Origin: Neelides folsomi | Taxonomy: Eukaryota > Arthropoda > Collembola > Neelipleona > Neelidae | Direction: 5' to 3' | Assembly (NCBI GenBank): GCA_034687125.1 | Contig: JAQGBZ010000077.1 | Coordinates: 1-64,000, forward strand | Length of the DNA: 64,000 nucleotides | Shown: in pieces, positions 1-12,300 of the stretch | Position numbering within the stretch: position 1 is the stretch's first letter | How the letters are laid out: each line of letters opens with the position of its first letter | The notes under the pieces: model-generated | What the model saw: only the letters and a program-made list of their open reading frames with translations | The model's database searches: none | What the model was told of the DNA's origin: nothing | Made by a program: the position numbers and the translations under genes

Positions 1-954
1 AAGCTTATTTTTATATAACATGATATATAAGGTATGTATCTGCTAATTTTTATGAAATTCGGTTACTGAATAAAAAATATATTACTGATTTAAAAAAACT
101 TATCGACTACTGGGCCGCCCTGCATATGTCACCGTCCAACCTTTTGTATTTTTGAAATCAATTAATAAATGAACATTGAATATAAAACATAATACTGGTC
201 AGATTTTATTAGCAAATTAAACGATAATGGTATGTAGATAAGGTACATGTTTGAAATCTCCAAAGTTTGCTCCTTCATTAAAGATTTATGTAAATCCTTA
301 ACCAATCTTAGTTCTGCCCTTTCAATTTCAATTAAATATCGCAGGTCCCTGATAACATCCATTTTCTTTTTATTATAAACCATCTTCTATAGTATTCCAA
401 AACTCTCAAAAATCCAATGTACATGCTAAGTTTATATAATATTAATCATTGATCATTCCAGCTTTCCCTTATCTAATATAGCTGATAGTTGATTTCAAAA
501 ATTTAAAGAAATTTCTATAAAGCTCGCAATTCGCAATGATTTGTTTAAAATAGTTTAAAAACATAGTGGAAATTCTATTTAAAATCCATTTTCTATCACA
601 AATTACTAATTTTTAAAATTATTTTATGAAACATTTTTTGCAAAATGTGAATAAAGGTTTTTAATAAAATAACAAATGGATAAATATGTTATAATACTGT
701 TATATAAAATAAATCGTGACTGGTAGAATAGAAATGATGAATTAATAATGATAAAAATAGCTCATAAAATTTTACGTACGAGATAAAGGAATTTTAAGGA
801 AAATAGTAAAAGTATATCTACATTATGTTTCATAATGTATTAATAGTAGTGCTCACAATAACCACATATCACAAAACAAGAGAGATGAAAAACACCAAGT
901 TACATGTTTGACTACTCTTCACTTCCTTGTGGAAAGTTTCGGCAATGTTGAAAT
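1..954. other. AT-rich flank, 3' side of the double SMYD gene; one doubtful exon
   Basis: This stretch is mostly low-complexity AT-rich sequence and should include the 3' UTR of the minus-strand SMYD gene. On the minus strand, about 372 down to 230, there is a short open stretch rich in Leu, Glu, Arg and Lys that follows an acceptor-like TATAG. It would form an amphipathic helix and faintly recalls the N-terminal helical region of collagen prolyl 4-hydroxylase alpha subunits. It could be an exon of a gene running off the left edge, but no donor or partner exon confirms it. Confidence 0.3.
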
Positions 955-3900
955 TCATTTGACAAATTGAGCTCTGAGAGTCTCAATGATTTTTGCACAA
1001 GGATCCTCAGAGGAGTGAGAATGGCCTTTTGCATTTGCAGGAAAAGTGCTTCTTCCTCCGGGACACCCCCAACCATCTTCCCAAAATAATCGACATTGGC
1101 GCTCAAGATCTTCGGCACTCTTCATCAAAGCAACAATTTCCTTTGTTTTCTTTGTACTCCGTTGACTAGGATTATCATCAGGGCCCATTATGTTCTTTGC
1201 AATGAGCTTCTTAGCTCGAGCCAAGTAAAATTGAACAATAGCTGTAATATAAAAAGGTAATAGTATAATTATAAATTATAATGAATTGCATAATAATTCA
1301 AAGATAACATTTGTATTAAGTAAAAATTGTAACCTTGTTCGTAAGTAATTCCAGGATTGAGTTTTGACGCAATTTTGATTAAATTCTCGCAATGCCAAAT
1401 GTATCTTCGAACCGCTGGTGTTTCAAAGTGCAAGATTTCATTTGCTTGTCTCATTGCAATAGCTTTCGAGATTTCTTGGAGGACGTGATGATTTGGATGA
1501 AATGAATTGAGGAGCTTGTTGTACAAATTATCCAAATGTGTCATATTGGCATCCAAACTCCGTTTCACTTCTTCGTCCGAGTCATCAACGAACCGAGTGA
1601 CGAACTTCCCTCTGAATGTTTTTTCACATGTAATCTGTCCACATTTCCATACACTACCCGGGTCAAGAGGTGACTCAGGCAAGAGGAGCCCATCTTTGCA
1701 AACGAAGCATTTGACCGCCGCGACATAAGTTCCAAGTTCAGTCAGATCTCGACATCGGGCACATTGGCACGGATCTCTCCCGCTCTTTTTCAAGATATTC
1801 TGTCGAAGAGAAGTTCCAAGTTGGTTTACTTTGCTACTGTGAGCCACCGTGATTTGTTCCCCAGGTTTAATGGCCACTAGTGACCTAACCCGAACTTTGA
1901 AAGTTGGAGAAGGTCCAATTTCCCACATTGCGTTCGGTACACAAGCTCTGTTCAACATACTTGTTTTTGTGCCCAAAAGGAATAGCGACCTATAATATCA
2001 ATCAATTTATCATTAATATAATCTTGTCATTAAAAGAAAGAACAAGCAAATATCTTTAGGATTCATAGTTTACTGCAAATAATTTAATAATATTTTAATA
2101 AATGAAACATACGAGAAATCAACTTTCCCCTCCTCCTTGAAAAGACATCCAAGTGATGATAAATTGATGATGGCTAAAATGTATTTAACTTCTTCTTCAT
2201 CAATGTCGGACACTTCCTTCCCATAAAACCCTGCAAGATTCTTCATAATGAGCCTCAATTTCTCAGTTCCAATTGAAATCTTTTCAATTTTGTCCTTCGA
2301 GTGTTGACTTAATGATTCCAACGTTTTCCAATTTTCTGAATCTTTTTCTTTGAAGATGATCAGCCGTAGGATCATGATGCTCCGATATAAAACTTTTCTT
2401 TCCAATTTCTTCTTCGCCATTTCATAAGTCAACTTTGATTCGAAAAATACCTTGCATTCAAAATCCGTATGACAAACTGCAGCTTGGCACATGTGACCAC
2501 AAACTGGCCATCCACATTTGATGCATCCAATTACAGAATTCTCATTTATGAATCCTGAACATCCCAAACACATCGGATCGGCATTTCCCCAAGAAATTGC
2601 TGCCCAAGCAATCAAATGATCTTCAGAGCTATTTGGAGCCCAAATGAGCGGTGTTTCCTGAAAGATGAAGGCTCTTGGAGGAAGTTTCCTTGCAGCAACG
2701 AGATAATCTCCATCTTCCCCGTTTGATATTTCCCAGGGTGTGCATTCATTCTTATGAGCTTTCCAGTGTTTTCTTTGATGGTCCAAAGAGCAATAATTGA
2801 TGGCCATACAACCTCCACATTTTTTAATTCCTGGCTGCATACAAATTGCGCATCCATCCTTCTAAAAATTAAAAAAAAATAGAAAAAATTGTTTAAATAA
2901 AGTTAAATTAACCAGAGTTTTTTGAGAAAAGTTAATTACTTTGTTTTTCATGGCAGAAATTAATCCTCTGGTTTGGTTGCTTGCACTAATGAGATCAGTT
3001 CCAAATGGAGAGATTCCATGACGCGGAGTGGTGTGAGGATCTTCACTGTAAAAGAGAAGAGCAGATTGTTGCAACGTGTCACAATAATGAAGAATCTCAA
3101 GAATAGAATCTGCATTTTCTTCATTCAGCCCATCACGCTTCAATATCTTTGTTGTCTTCAATAACAAAGCTTGACTCAAATGATATTGAATGTTGGCTAC
3201 AATAATTTATGAATTAAAATTAATTTTAATGATTAATTTGGCTAAATCGAATTAATGTATTTGTTTATTGTAATTTTACCTCTTTCCATTGTAAGTCCAG
3301 GATAGAGTTTGTCTGCTACTGCGAGAAGATTTTCGCAATGCCAAATATGTCTCTCAAGATGTTGAATTAGCAAGTTCCGTACTTGTGGAGCTTGGTTGAT
3401 AATGATTTTCCTGGAAATTTCTTGCATTAAAAAGTGGCTTCTGTGTAAAGTCCCTGTATAATTATCTTCAAAGAATCGGTCAAGTGCTGTTGGGCTTGCT
3501 TCTGCACTCAAAATCCTCACTTCTACGTCCATAGTTTTGCAAAATTCATTTATCGCTTCTCCGTCAACCAGCTGGCCACAAGACATTCTATCGCACTGCC
3601 ATTTCGATTGAGGATCAAAAGGATCAACCGGGAGCAAATATCCTATATAAAAATAGAAGATGTTATTTTTTCTTCTTTAATAATTTTCTTAAAAAAATTA
3701 TATTGAAAATAATATTGTGTAAAGTACCCAATCCACATCTATGATCTCTGCAAAAGACTCCTTGAACATAAGTTCCAAATTCAGACGGATCCAAACAACG
3801 GTCACAACGGCATGTTAAACCTCTCTTTCTCAAAGACTCTTGCCTGAGCCATGTTCCCATAATGTTGATTTTGGCGCCCCATTGAATTGTAATTGGTTCT

Positions 3901-5151
3901 CCTTTAGGAATGTCAACAGCCGCCCTCACTTCCAATTTGAGATCAGGACAAAATGAAGTACCCCAAGTTGCATTCGGTATACATGACTTCCCCAATTTGC
4001 ATCCTTTCTCGTAGAAAAGAACCATTGAACTAAAAATGGAATAATGATTTATTTAAACTTTATACAATAAAGTTTAATATTCTCAAGTTGTAAATGACAT
4101 GTATGTTAAAATATTTTTAAATGAATTTTTACATAAGAGTTTCGGTTTCTTCGCAGCGGATAAGATGAAATGGATTGACATTAAGAATTCCCATGATATT
4201 CTTAATTTCATCATCATCGATATTAATTTCTTTTCCAACAACGCTTATAAGTTGATCTTTGACAGATTCAAAAGAAGCAAAGCATTCTGGTCCTTGAAGT
4301 CTTGTTCTTTCTTCCCTGTGGCGATCCAATTTGGCAAAACTCTCCCATTGTGTTGGATTTTTCTGCTTGTAAAGGAGACAACGAAGGATTGAAATCATCA
4401 AATGATTTTTCACTGAACCATCATTTGAAGGTGTATATAAAGCAGAAGTCTCTTTAAATAACTTGCATTCATAATCAGCATGTTGAGAAACCTGAATTTA
4501 TAAAAATAAAAAAATCAAGAACTACATAATTGCAAACTCCAAAAATAATGTCCACAAAAATATTCCCGTAATAATTACCTTTTCACATCCTGGACCACAA
4601 GCAGGCCATTTACAATTTGAACATCTTCGCAAAAATCCCATTACACCACAACATCCTCCACAAAGAGGTTTATCTCCAAATTGGAGAATTGGTTCTCTCA
4701 CAATGTCGACCAAGTTGTCCGCATCATAATTGGGCGTATAAAACAGCGGCGACTCCGTGAGTATGAGTTGTCCCCTTTTAATGTTTCTTGCTGCTAAAAG
4801 TGCCAATCCCCATTCTTCAGTTTCTTTTTCCACAAATGGAGAACACACTTTTTTGTGCTATAATAAATAATTGTTATTATTTAAAAATACAAAATGGATG
4901 TGTTTAAATTTTAGAGTCGTTTGAGAAATTACCCTTTTCCAATCATCTTTTTGATGCTCGACTGAGCAATAGGAAACGAGTCGGCATCCCGTACACTTTT
5001 TTCCGGCTGGTCTCGAACAAATTTGACATTTATCTTGTAACTCCGACTAAAATGTCAATGAATTTCATAATAAATTTTAAAATTGAAAATGATAATTCTA
5101 TTGTAAGAGTTTATGCTTTTGAAAGAATTAATAAAAATAAGGCACCTGCAT
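955..5151 (-). CDS. Tandem double SET/MYND-domain (SmydA-like) protein
   Basis: Coding exons (minus): 5151-5146, 5046-4933, 4857-4579, 4491-4133, 4029-3728, 3642-3280, 3196-2940, 2861-2113, 1989-1334, 1241-955; 3372 nt, 1123 aa, all GT-AG and phase-consistent. The start is an ATG two codons before a splice; no in-frame upstream ATG was seen. Module 1 (1-560): MYND zinc finger at 9-45, split SET, post-SET CxCxxC at 326-331. Module 2 (561-1123): MYND from Cys564, post-SET at 884-889. In both MYND fingers His replaces one usual Cys (YCxxxH). SMYD proteins transfer methyl groups to lysines, but the SAM-binding NHSC motif reads G-K-S-C (266-269) and N-R-A-C (823-826). The tyrosine ending the GEExxxxY motif is Trp303 and His860. 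Both halves are therefore probably non-catalytic and may act in binding or scaffolding (inference). The fusion rests on a 78-bp phase-0 intron joining the modules and on the lack of any start codon for module 2's MYND. Confidence 0.82.
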
Positions 5152-6300
5152 ATTTCTCGACGTAAATTGTAAACCGAACCCTGGTCCCTGAAGCTCACTT
5201 ATTCCGAAAATTCTCTTTGATCGATGAATCTCACTTTTGTTGCATTAAAGTTGAACTTGTAATTTTGATTTGTGCTTCAATCTGAATACCTTAAGTTTAT
5301 TTACTTTCCCACCTGTTAACTAAAAACCAAAACGTCAAATTAATTACTTTTTTACCAACCATTGCATATTAATGACGTGTCAATATTTGCAACTTGGAGA
5401 ATCTGCGTAGTTTCTCAAATAACGCAAGGAAGGGATTTGAGGATTCGGTGTATTCGGAGATTCGGATGATGCCGTTTTGATCAAGGACACTGGAATGGAA
5501 GATGGCAGAAGGAAGGTGAGCAAGGAGGAATGATTTATTGTTTTCGGATTGATAAAAAATTCCGGATAACACGAGGGATTCAATAAATTAAAATGATCCT
5601 AAGATCTAAACTATTCTTCCATGTGTTCCATGCGGGAGTAAAGGTATTTAAATGAGTTATCTTAGAGAGCAATTAAAGAAATAGCAAATGACACTTTTAC
5701 CTGAGTTATCTCCGTCATTGTGCATGTGCGGGATCGGGCATCGACCTGGATTCGGGATCGGGAGTAAAATATAACTTTTCTCGGTTTCGGTATATCAAAT
5801 AATGCATTCGGCTTATTCAGAGAAATCAATTCCCTCTTCTTGCGCCAAATTCATCCTTTCCCTCAAAGTGAGGATCAAAACATTCCTTCATTCAGCTTTG
5901 GCTCAATTTCACAGAGAAGGAACACACTTGGAAAATTAAATGGTTAACTAATCCAGTTTGCTAATTACAAGTAAGTCTGAACTCTCACAACAATACATTG
6001 TTTCATTATAAAATTGTAGCAGATTTATAAAATTGACATATTTTATAATTAAACTTTTTGACATGACTAAAATAAAATTTTGTCAATCACAGACGTCTTT
6101 CATTTTTATAAACTTTGACGTCTGATTTCGTAACCTCATTTAATGTGGTTATGTTTCTTTTTAGGTGGAGCTGAACAATGCAAATTTTACACTTCAATAC
6201 GAATGTATAGTTTTTTTTATAACTTCTAATTAGAATCTCCAAATCTTGGATCCATTATGGGGATGAAATAATAAAATATCCCGGATACGAATTACCAAAA
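5152..6300. promoter_or_regulatory. Head-to-head intergenic region, double SMYD / PIKfyve
   Basis: This 1.15 kb stretch separates two divergently transcribed genes and so should hold both promoters. It contains a spaced pair of CGGGATCGGG copies (5729-5738 and 5753-5762) and an inverted GACGTC pair nearer PIKfyve. An acceptor-like TTTTTAG at about 6164 is followed by a short upstream ORF (ATG at 6178, stop after ten codons), which may be PIKfyve 5' UTR. Minus-strand open frames at 5369-5583 resemble no known protein. Confidence 0.5.
6090..6124. promoter_or_regulatory. Inverted pair of CRE-like GACGTC sites
   Basis: CAGACGTC (6090-6097) and GACGTCTG (6117-6124) are reverse complements about 20 bp apart and lie roughly 200 bp upstream of the PIKfyve ATG. 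The second copy reads TTGACGTC and matches seven of eight bases of the TGACGTCA element bound by CREB/ATF-type bZIP factors. A role in transcription is inferred from position and motif only. Confidence 0.3.
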
Positions 6301-9300
6301 ATGAGCAACTTGAGCAATGTAAACAAGTTAACTGAATTCCCAGCTCTTGAACCGGAAGAGCGAACGGATGGACGATTTTCATTGTCGAAGCTTCTTTGGT
6401 GGAGAAAACCAGGCATGATTTATTTTCCATTTATGGTAATCTTGAATTGAATTGTAATATTGAACAATTAAATTAATTTTTTGTGGATTAGATACTCCAA
6501 CCAAACCATCTAATGAATCCGATGACGTCAATGATTCTTCACTTGGAGGTCTGGCCCCATCGTCTGACTTTTCTTCACTCAATAGTGAATTAATGGAAGA
6601 TGGGAAAGATTTGAAGAAGGAAGATGTTCACGTCACTCTTCAAAGGAAGTCTCCTATGCCATCCTTTTATAGATCGGATTCAAACTTGTCAAGTAGATCA
6701 AACCCATCACCCGAATTGGTGCTGGACGGTTCAATGTCACCTTATGTATTCGAAGCTAGAACCCTTCCAAATGTTCTGAGAAGGATTAGTAGTCTCATTG
6801 CAATGGGGACGAACGTAAGATTTAAATAAAATTGATTTATTTCAATAATAACTTAATCTTGGATAGATATATATGATATCTTTGTTAACTTCTTAGAATC
6901 AAACAGATATTAAAAAATATTGGATGCCAGATTCTGTGAGTAAAGAATGTTATGATTGTGCTGAAAAATTTACAACTTTTAGAAGGAAGCATCATTGCAG
7001 GTAAAAATAAAATATTATAACAATGTTTTAATTGTGGGCATTATATTTTTCACTGGAAATTAATATTTTATTGTCAAATCCAAATTAATTTGAATGTTGT
7101 ATTTAGGATTTGTGGGCAGATATTTTGTTCAAGGTGCTGCAGTCAAGAAATTCCGGGGAAAATAATTGGATATTCGGGTAGGTTAAAATCAATCGCTTTA
7201 TTGCCAATTGTTTACATTTTAAGAATATTATATTGAATTTGAAATTTTTAACTATTTTACATATTGAAAAACAGGTGATTTGCGAGTTTGCACATATTGC
7301 TGTAGAATTGTATTATCTTATCTCCAATCGGCTGACCTTAACGCGGATTTAACTGATGACTTGAGAGTTGTTCAAGAAGATTTACAAAATCGATTTGGGA
7401 GTTATTCCAGCTACGCTGCCGGAACAGCAAGTCTCAGTTATTCAACTTCTGAATACCCAACTTCATACAGATCGTTACCAAGAAGGAAAACTTCTTTTGG
7501 ATATCAAGAAGAAAGATTTGCTGCTACTTCAAATCAAGGCAGGTCCGAAGCTCCTTTTGATTTTTCTCCTAGTCGAGCCAGTGAAGAAAAGTCGAAGCTC
7601 GGTGATTTCATTAATTTGAAATCTCTCTGGGATGAAATCTGCCATCCTGTGAATGGAGTTGACTTTGGCACTCGGAGACACAGCATGGTGAAGAATATTC
7701 CCTCATGTGTTGTGGGAAGCGAACTGGTCGATTGGCTCTTGGCCCAAAGAAAAATTACATGGCGAGGACAAGGGATTCAAATTGGTCAAATGTTCATTGA
7801 TGCAAATCTCCTCGAGTGCGTTTCTCAGACTGAACAAATATTTTTGGATGCCTATGCACTTTACAGGTATTATGCCAATGTAATTAACTATTTAGATTCA
7901 TTTAAATAAAATTTAACCCAGTTAAGACAATTGTAATTTTTCAGGAATGTATTATTGAAATATTCAATTGTTATTAATTTAAAGGCCTAATCAAGTTCCA
8001 CTCCCACCTGTGCCTGAATCTTCTGAAGATGGTCAAAATTCTTTAAGGTCAAGCTACGATTTCACACACACTCATCAAGACCCACTGTGGGTTAAACAAA
8101 TAGCAAATCTTGATGGAGAGAGCGAAACTAGCGAAAATAAGAATTCGGACGAGAGTGAAGATTCAAATACACGAATTCCGTCTTCCAATTCCATGTACTC
8201 CCTTGACCTTAATGTCAATGATATCACCGTTTCTCTTTCAACAAACAAAAGTTCAAAAGAAGTCGACCCTTATGATAACTCATCAAGTGTAAATCAACAA
8301 TTTACCAAACCAATTCCGAAAGTTGTGAAAAGGGGGCATATGAGCGTCACATCTGAGATCATGACTGACGAGTTTCTCAAAAATGCTTTAAGTAACAAGA
8401 AACAAGGTTCAAACATGGCACAAACTTGGGCAAATCCTCAGCAATTGACAAGCGATGCGGATGTCACGGCTTTTCAACGCCTTTGTAATGCCTATGTTCG
8501 ACATGAAAATCATTTTACAAATCAGCTTCTTGAGAGTTTTAATCTTTCCCCAAGCTGGGCCGATGTCATTCTTCCCATCGTCCATAAAGTGACGGAAATC
8601 GTAAAGCCAGACGTCCGGCACAATGATGATGATATGGACATTCGCGCCTATGTCCAAATAAAGAAAGTCCCAGGGGCCAAACGCGAGGATTCTCGAATTG
8701 TCAACGGAGTAGTCTGCACTAAAAACATCGCCCATAGAGGAATGCGAGCTCAGCTCAAAAGACCCAAAATTCTTCTCATTGGTTCATCAATTGATTACCA
8801 AAGATTTGAAAATAGATTTTTATCTCTAGAACCTCTCGTTATGCAGGAACACGATTATTTGAAGAACACTGTCGCACGGATTGCTTCTTTAACCCCTGAC
8901 CTTGTTTTGGTCCAAAAAACTGTTTCCCGGCTGGCCCAGGATTTTTTCCTTGATCAGGGAATCACCCTTGTTATAAATATGAAACCAAGTGTGATGGAAC
9001 GAGTTGGGAGATTCACCCAAGGAATTATTTCCTCTGCAGCTGACACCCATGTGTCCATTTCCAGACCGCAATTGGGCATTTGTCATAATTTCTATTTGGA
9101 AACTTTTCCTCTTGGAGGGAATCATTCAAAAACTTTGATGTTTTTTGATGGGTGTGCCATGCACATCGGATGTACAATCCTTATCCGTGGAGGAACAAGA
9201 GGAGAATTGTCCAGGGTGAAGAAAATCATGAGCTTCCTCATTTTCCTCTCTTACAATTGGAGACTTGAAAGATCTTATCATATTGACGCTTGTGCCATGC

Positions 9301-12300
9301 CGCCTTTGCCTTCAGAGAAAGACGATTTACAAGATGAAGATCTTCTCGACTCACCTGAATTTGCTTTTAAGCCAAAATACCCTTCGATTCCCGATAGCGA
9401 AATTGAAAAGGAAAATTTGAATCCTCACTACAAATCTTTGAAAGAAGAGGAAGGGCGAAAATTGGCTAAATCGGAAATTCTTGAAGATTTTTCCGATCCT
9501 CTTCATTCATACCTGGCCGGGTGTTCTGAAACGGAAAATTTGTCCGGAGAAAAGTTAATTGAATACATTCCAGAGCCATTAAAGTTTCATTTAAAGAAGA
9601 TTTTAGGGAAAGTTTTACTCTCAGCCTCTCCATTTATACAAACCAAGCTTCCGTATCTTGAGACTGAAGAGGGAAAATCCTGTGAATTGCGTAAATACTT
9701 TCCTGATGAAATTTATTGGTCCGCTTTGCTATCAAATGTCTATTCGTCAACTCATCATTTCCACGACTCGCTTGAAACTTACGCTGAAGCTCCTCGGATT
9801 GAATGGAAACCTCCGCATCCATTCACTTATGCTAAAATCACCACACCGGCCAATTCAGATGAAGTTGAATCCATGTTAGCGGATTTTCGAAGAAAGGGAG
9901 CAAGACTCGATTTCGTTTCACATGGGTCGACTAATTTGGCTCTTAAGAAGAGCAATTATTCCAGTTGGAACACAGTCGAGAACGAGAGATGGAGAGATTC
10001 CAAATGCCATGGAAGAGTTGATGCATTGGATCCATTTAGACATCAAAGGCTCGCTGTTCTTTTCTGTAGCTTTTCGCCTGATTCAAACAATGCACCTTCT
10101 TTTTGCGTTAATCCTTGGTAAGTTATATAGTATAATGTCAATTAATATTTAAACATTTAATAAAATTATTAGTGTACTTTACATTTAGAGTATCAGTTGT
10201 GTTTCTTCAATGATACTTTTATACTTTTTTATTAATAACTATTTAATTATAATTATAAGTAGAGTAAATTATCATTTTTCAATGATGACTATAATACATA
10301 AATATTTTAATTGTAATCATCTCATATTTAATAGGGTCGTGAATATGGATTTGTATGGAAGGAACGACATTACACTTGGAATGTTTTTGGAGAGATATTG
10401 CTTCAGGAAAACATATTTATGTCCAGCTCGAATGTGTGATACGTCAATGCTTCAACACATTAGAAGATTCGCTCATGAAGATGGATGTGTACAAGTGACA
10501 CTGAAAGAGCTTGACACGAACATTTTTGGGAAAGAACCTGGAATTGTCATGTGGAACTCATGTTCAGAATGCAAATCGGTAAAATGGAAAATTATTCATA
10601 TTTTTATAATAATCCGTTAAATAAATAATTATTTAATGATATTATAGTCATATTCGTTTAAGATTAAAGTTAATTTCTTTCCCTTTTTTATAATATCTTA
10701 GTTTTCACCAATTGTTCAACTTTCTTCCGATGCGTGGTCACTCTCATTTGCCAAATATTTAGAGCTTCGCTTTCATGGCACGATGTATACCAGAAGAGAT
10801 AATGATGAAAAATGCAAGCATTCTCTCCATCATGAAAATGTTCAGTATTTTGGTCAAGACCTCATTATTGCATCGTTCAAGTACTATTAATGAATAATCT
10901 TTTGAATTCCCAAAAATTTGAATGAATGAAAAGTTATTTTGTTTACAAAATAACGAAATATTACATTTGTTATTATTTGTATTTATATTTTCCTTTATTT
11001 GTTAGGTATTCAAAAGTGAGAATTTGGGAGGTGAGTCTGCCAAAGGAGAAGATCAATGTAGTCAATGAACCAAAGACAATTCCTCAATTGATAGAGGATA
11101 TTAAAAGCGTATCTGTGATTGGTCATAATACTTATAACAGTATTTATGACATTTTAACATCTTTGAAAGAAACGTCAGCAGGATTACGAGTTGAAGGTAT
11201 TTTACAATGTGAAGGAATTAAAACCTAATAGCTTAATATAACTATTCAGCCAATTATTCAATTCAATTTAATTTTATCGTTTGACGTTAAAAATTCTATC
11301 ACAATTCTATAAGAAATAATGTTAGAACCTTATATAAAATATATGATGTTATATATAATTATTTTCACTTTCATCTTATAATGTTTTTGTATTCAAGAAG
11401 TTTTTACGTCAAGACAAGATCAAGTAAAAGCCGAAAAGTCAAATTTTAGGTCCAAAATTGAAGAAATCCAATTAAATTTAACATCTAACCTCGATCAAGA
11501 TAAAGTTAAAAGGGGTTAGCCATTTATTACTAATTATGAAATACTATACTACATACATATTATAATCAACACGCTAATCTGTAATAATTGGTTTTTAAGA
11601 AAATTGGTAATGATAAATGGTAATTTAAATTTCTTCTCATATAATTTTTAGAAGCTTTCTTGTGGAAAATTACCGATTCAATTGGATTCTTGAAAGGCGG
11701 AATTTCAGAAGCCATCAACATATGGAACAAAAATTTGCACGATATTATTTTACTAAGAAAAAAAGAAGAAAAACAAACCAAAGTACATTTTTATTAAATT
11801 ATTGTTTCTACTCACTCAGGTTGAGTCCGATTTTAGTTAGATTAATTTTATATTATTATCTTAAAGGCTTCATCGAAAGTTGAAGTTGAGCCATCGGATT
11901 CCAGAGGCTTCACGTCTAGTTATACGAAATTGGATTCTGAGGCTCCACCGTCTCCTTTTACTAGTCAATCCTCGAATTCAAATTCAACTGGGAAGGATTT
12001 CGAAGACTCGACAGGCTCAAGTAAAGTTTGTGGAATATTTTCTCACAATATCTGCTCTGGTTCTAATGAAGATTGTATAAAAGCAATAGGAAGTAATGAC
12101 ATCAACGTCTCCGACTCCGATTTCCGTTCGAGTTTTCCCAATAGCGATGAAATTCCGAGTAGTTCAACTCCGATTGTCAACACGAACCCTGCTGGCCTTC
12201 CACCTTCGCCAACTCAATCGGCTAAGTTTGAACGGAGAGTTGAAAGGCGATATGATGAGAAGCATTTTAAGTCTGGGGATGAAGATTCTCATGAGGTCAA

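Noticed and set aside
162-383. Minus-strand frame with a helical, charged segment, perhaps a prolyl 4-hydroxylase alpha N-terminal exon
   Set aside because: The resemblance is weak, and no partner exon or convincing donor is visible before the window edge.
2862-3179. A separate end of a first SMYD gene, with a TAG stop at 2862, and a second SMYD gene starting near 2857
   Set aside because: The residues after codon 560 come from a T-rich stretch that is a typical intron 3' end, and the TAG overlaps the splice acceptor. The second module has no usable in-frame start before its zinc finger.
8409-8735. Minus-strand frame of 108 codons opposite the PIKfyve chaperonin-like domain
   Set aside because: A shadow of the conserved + strand coding exon.
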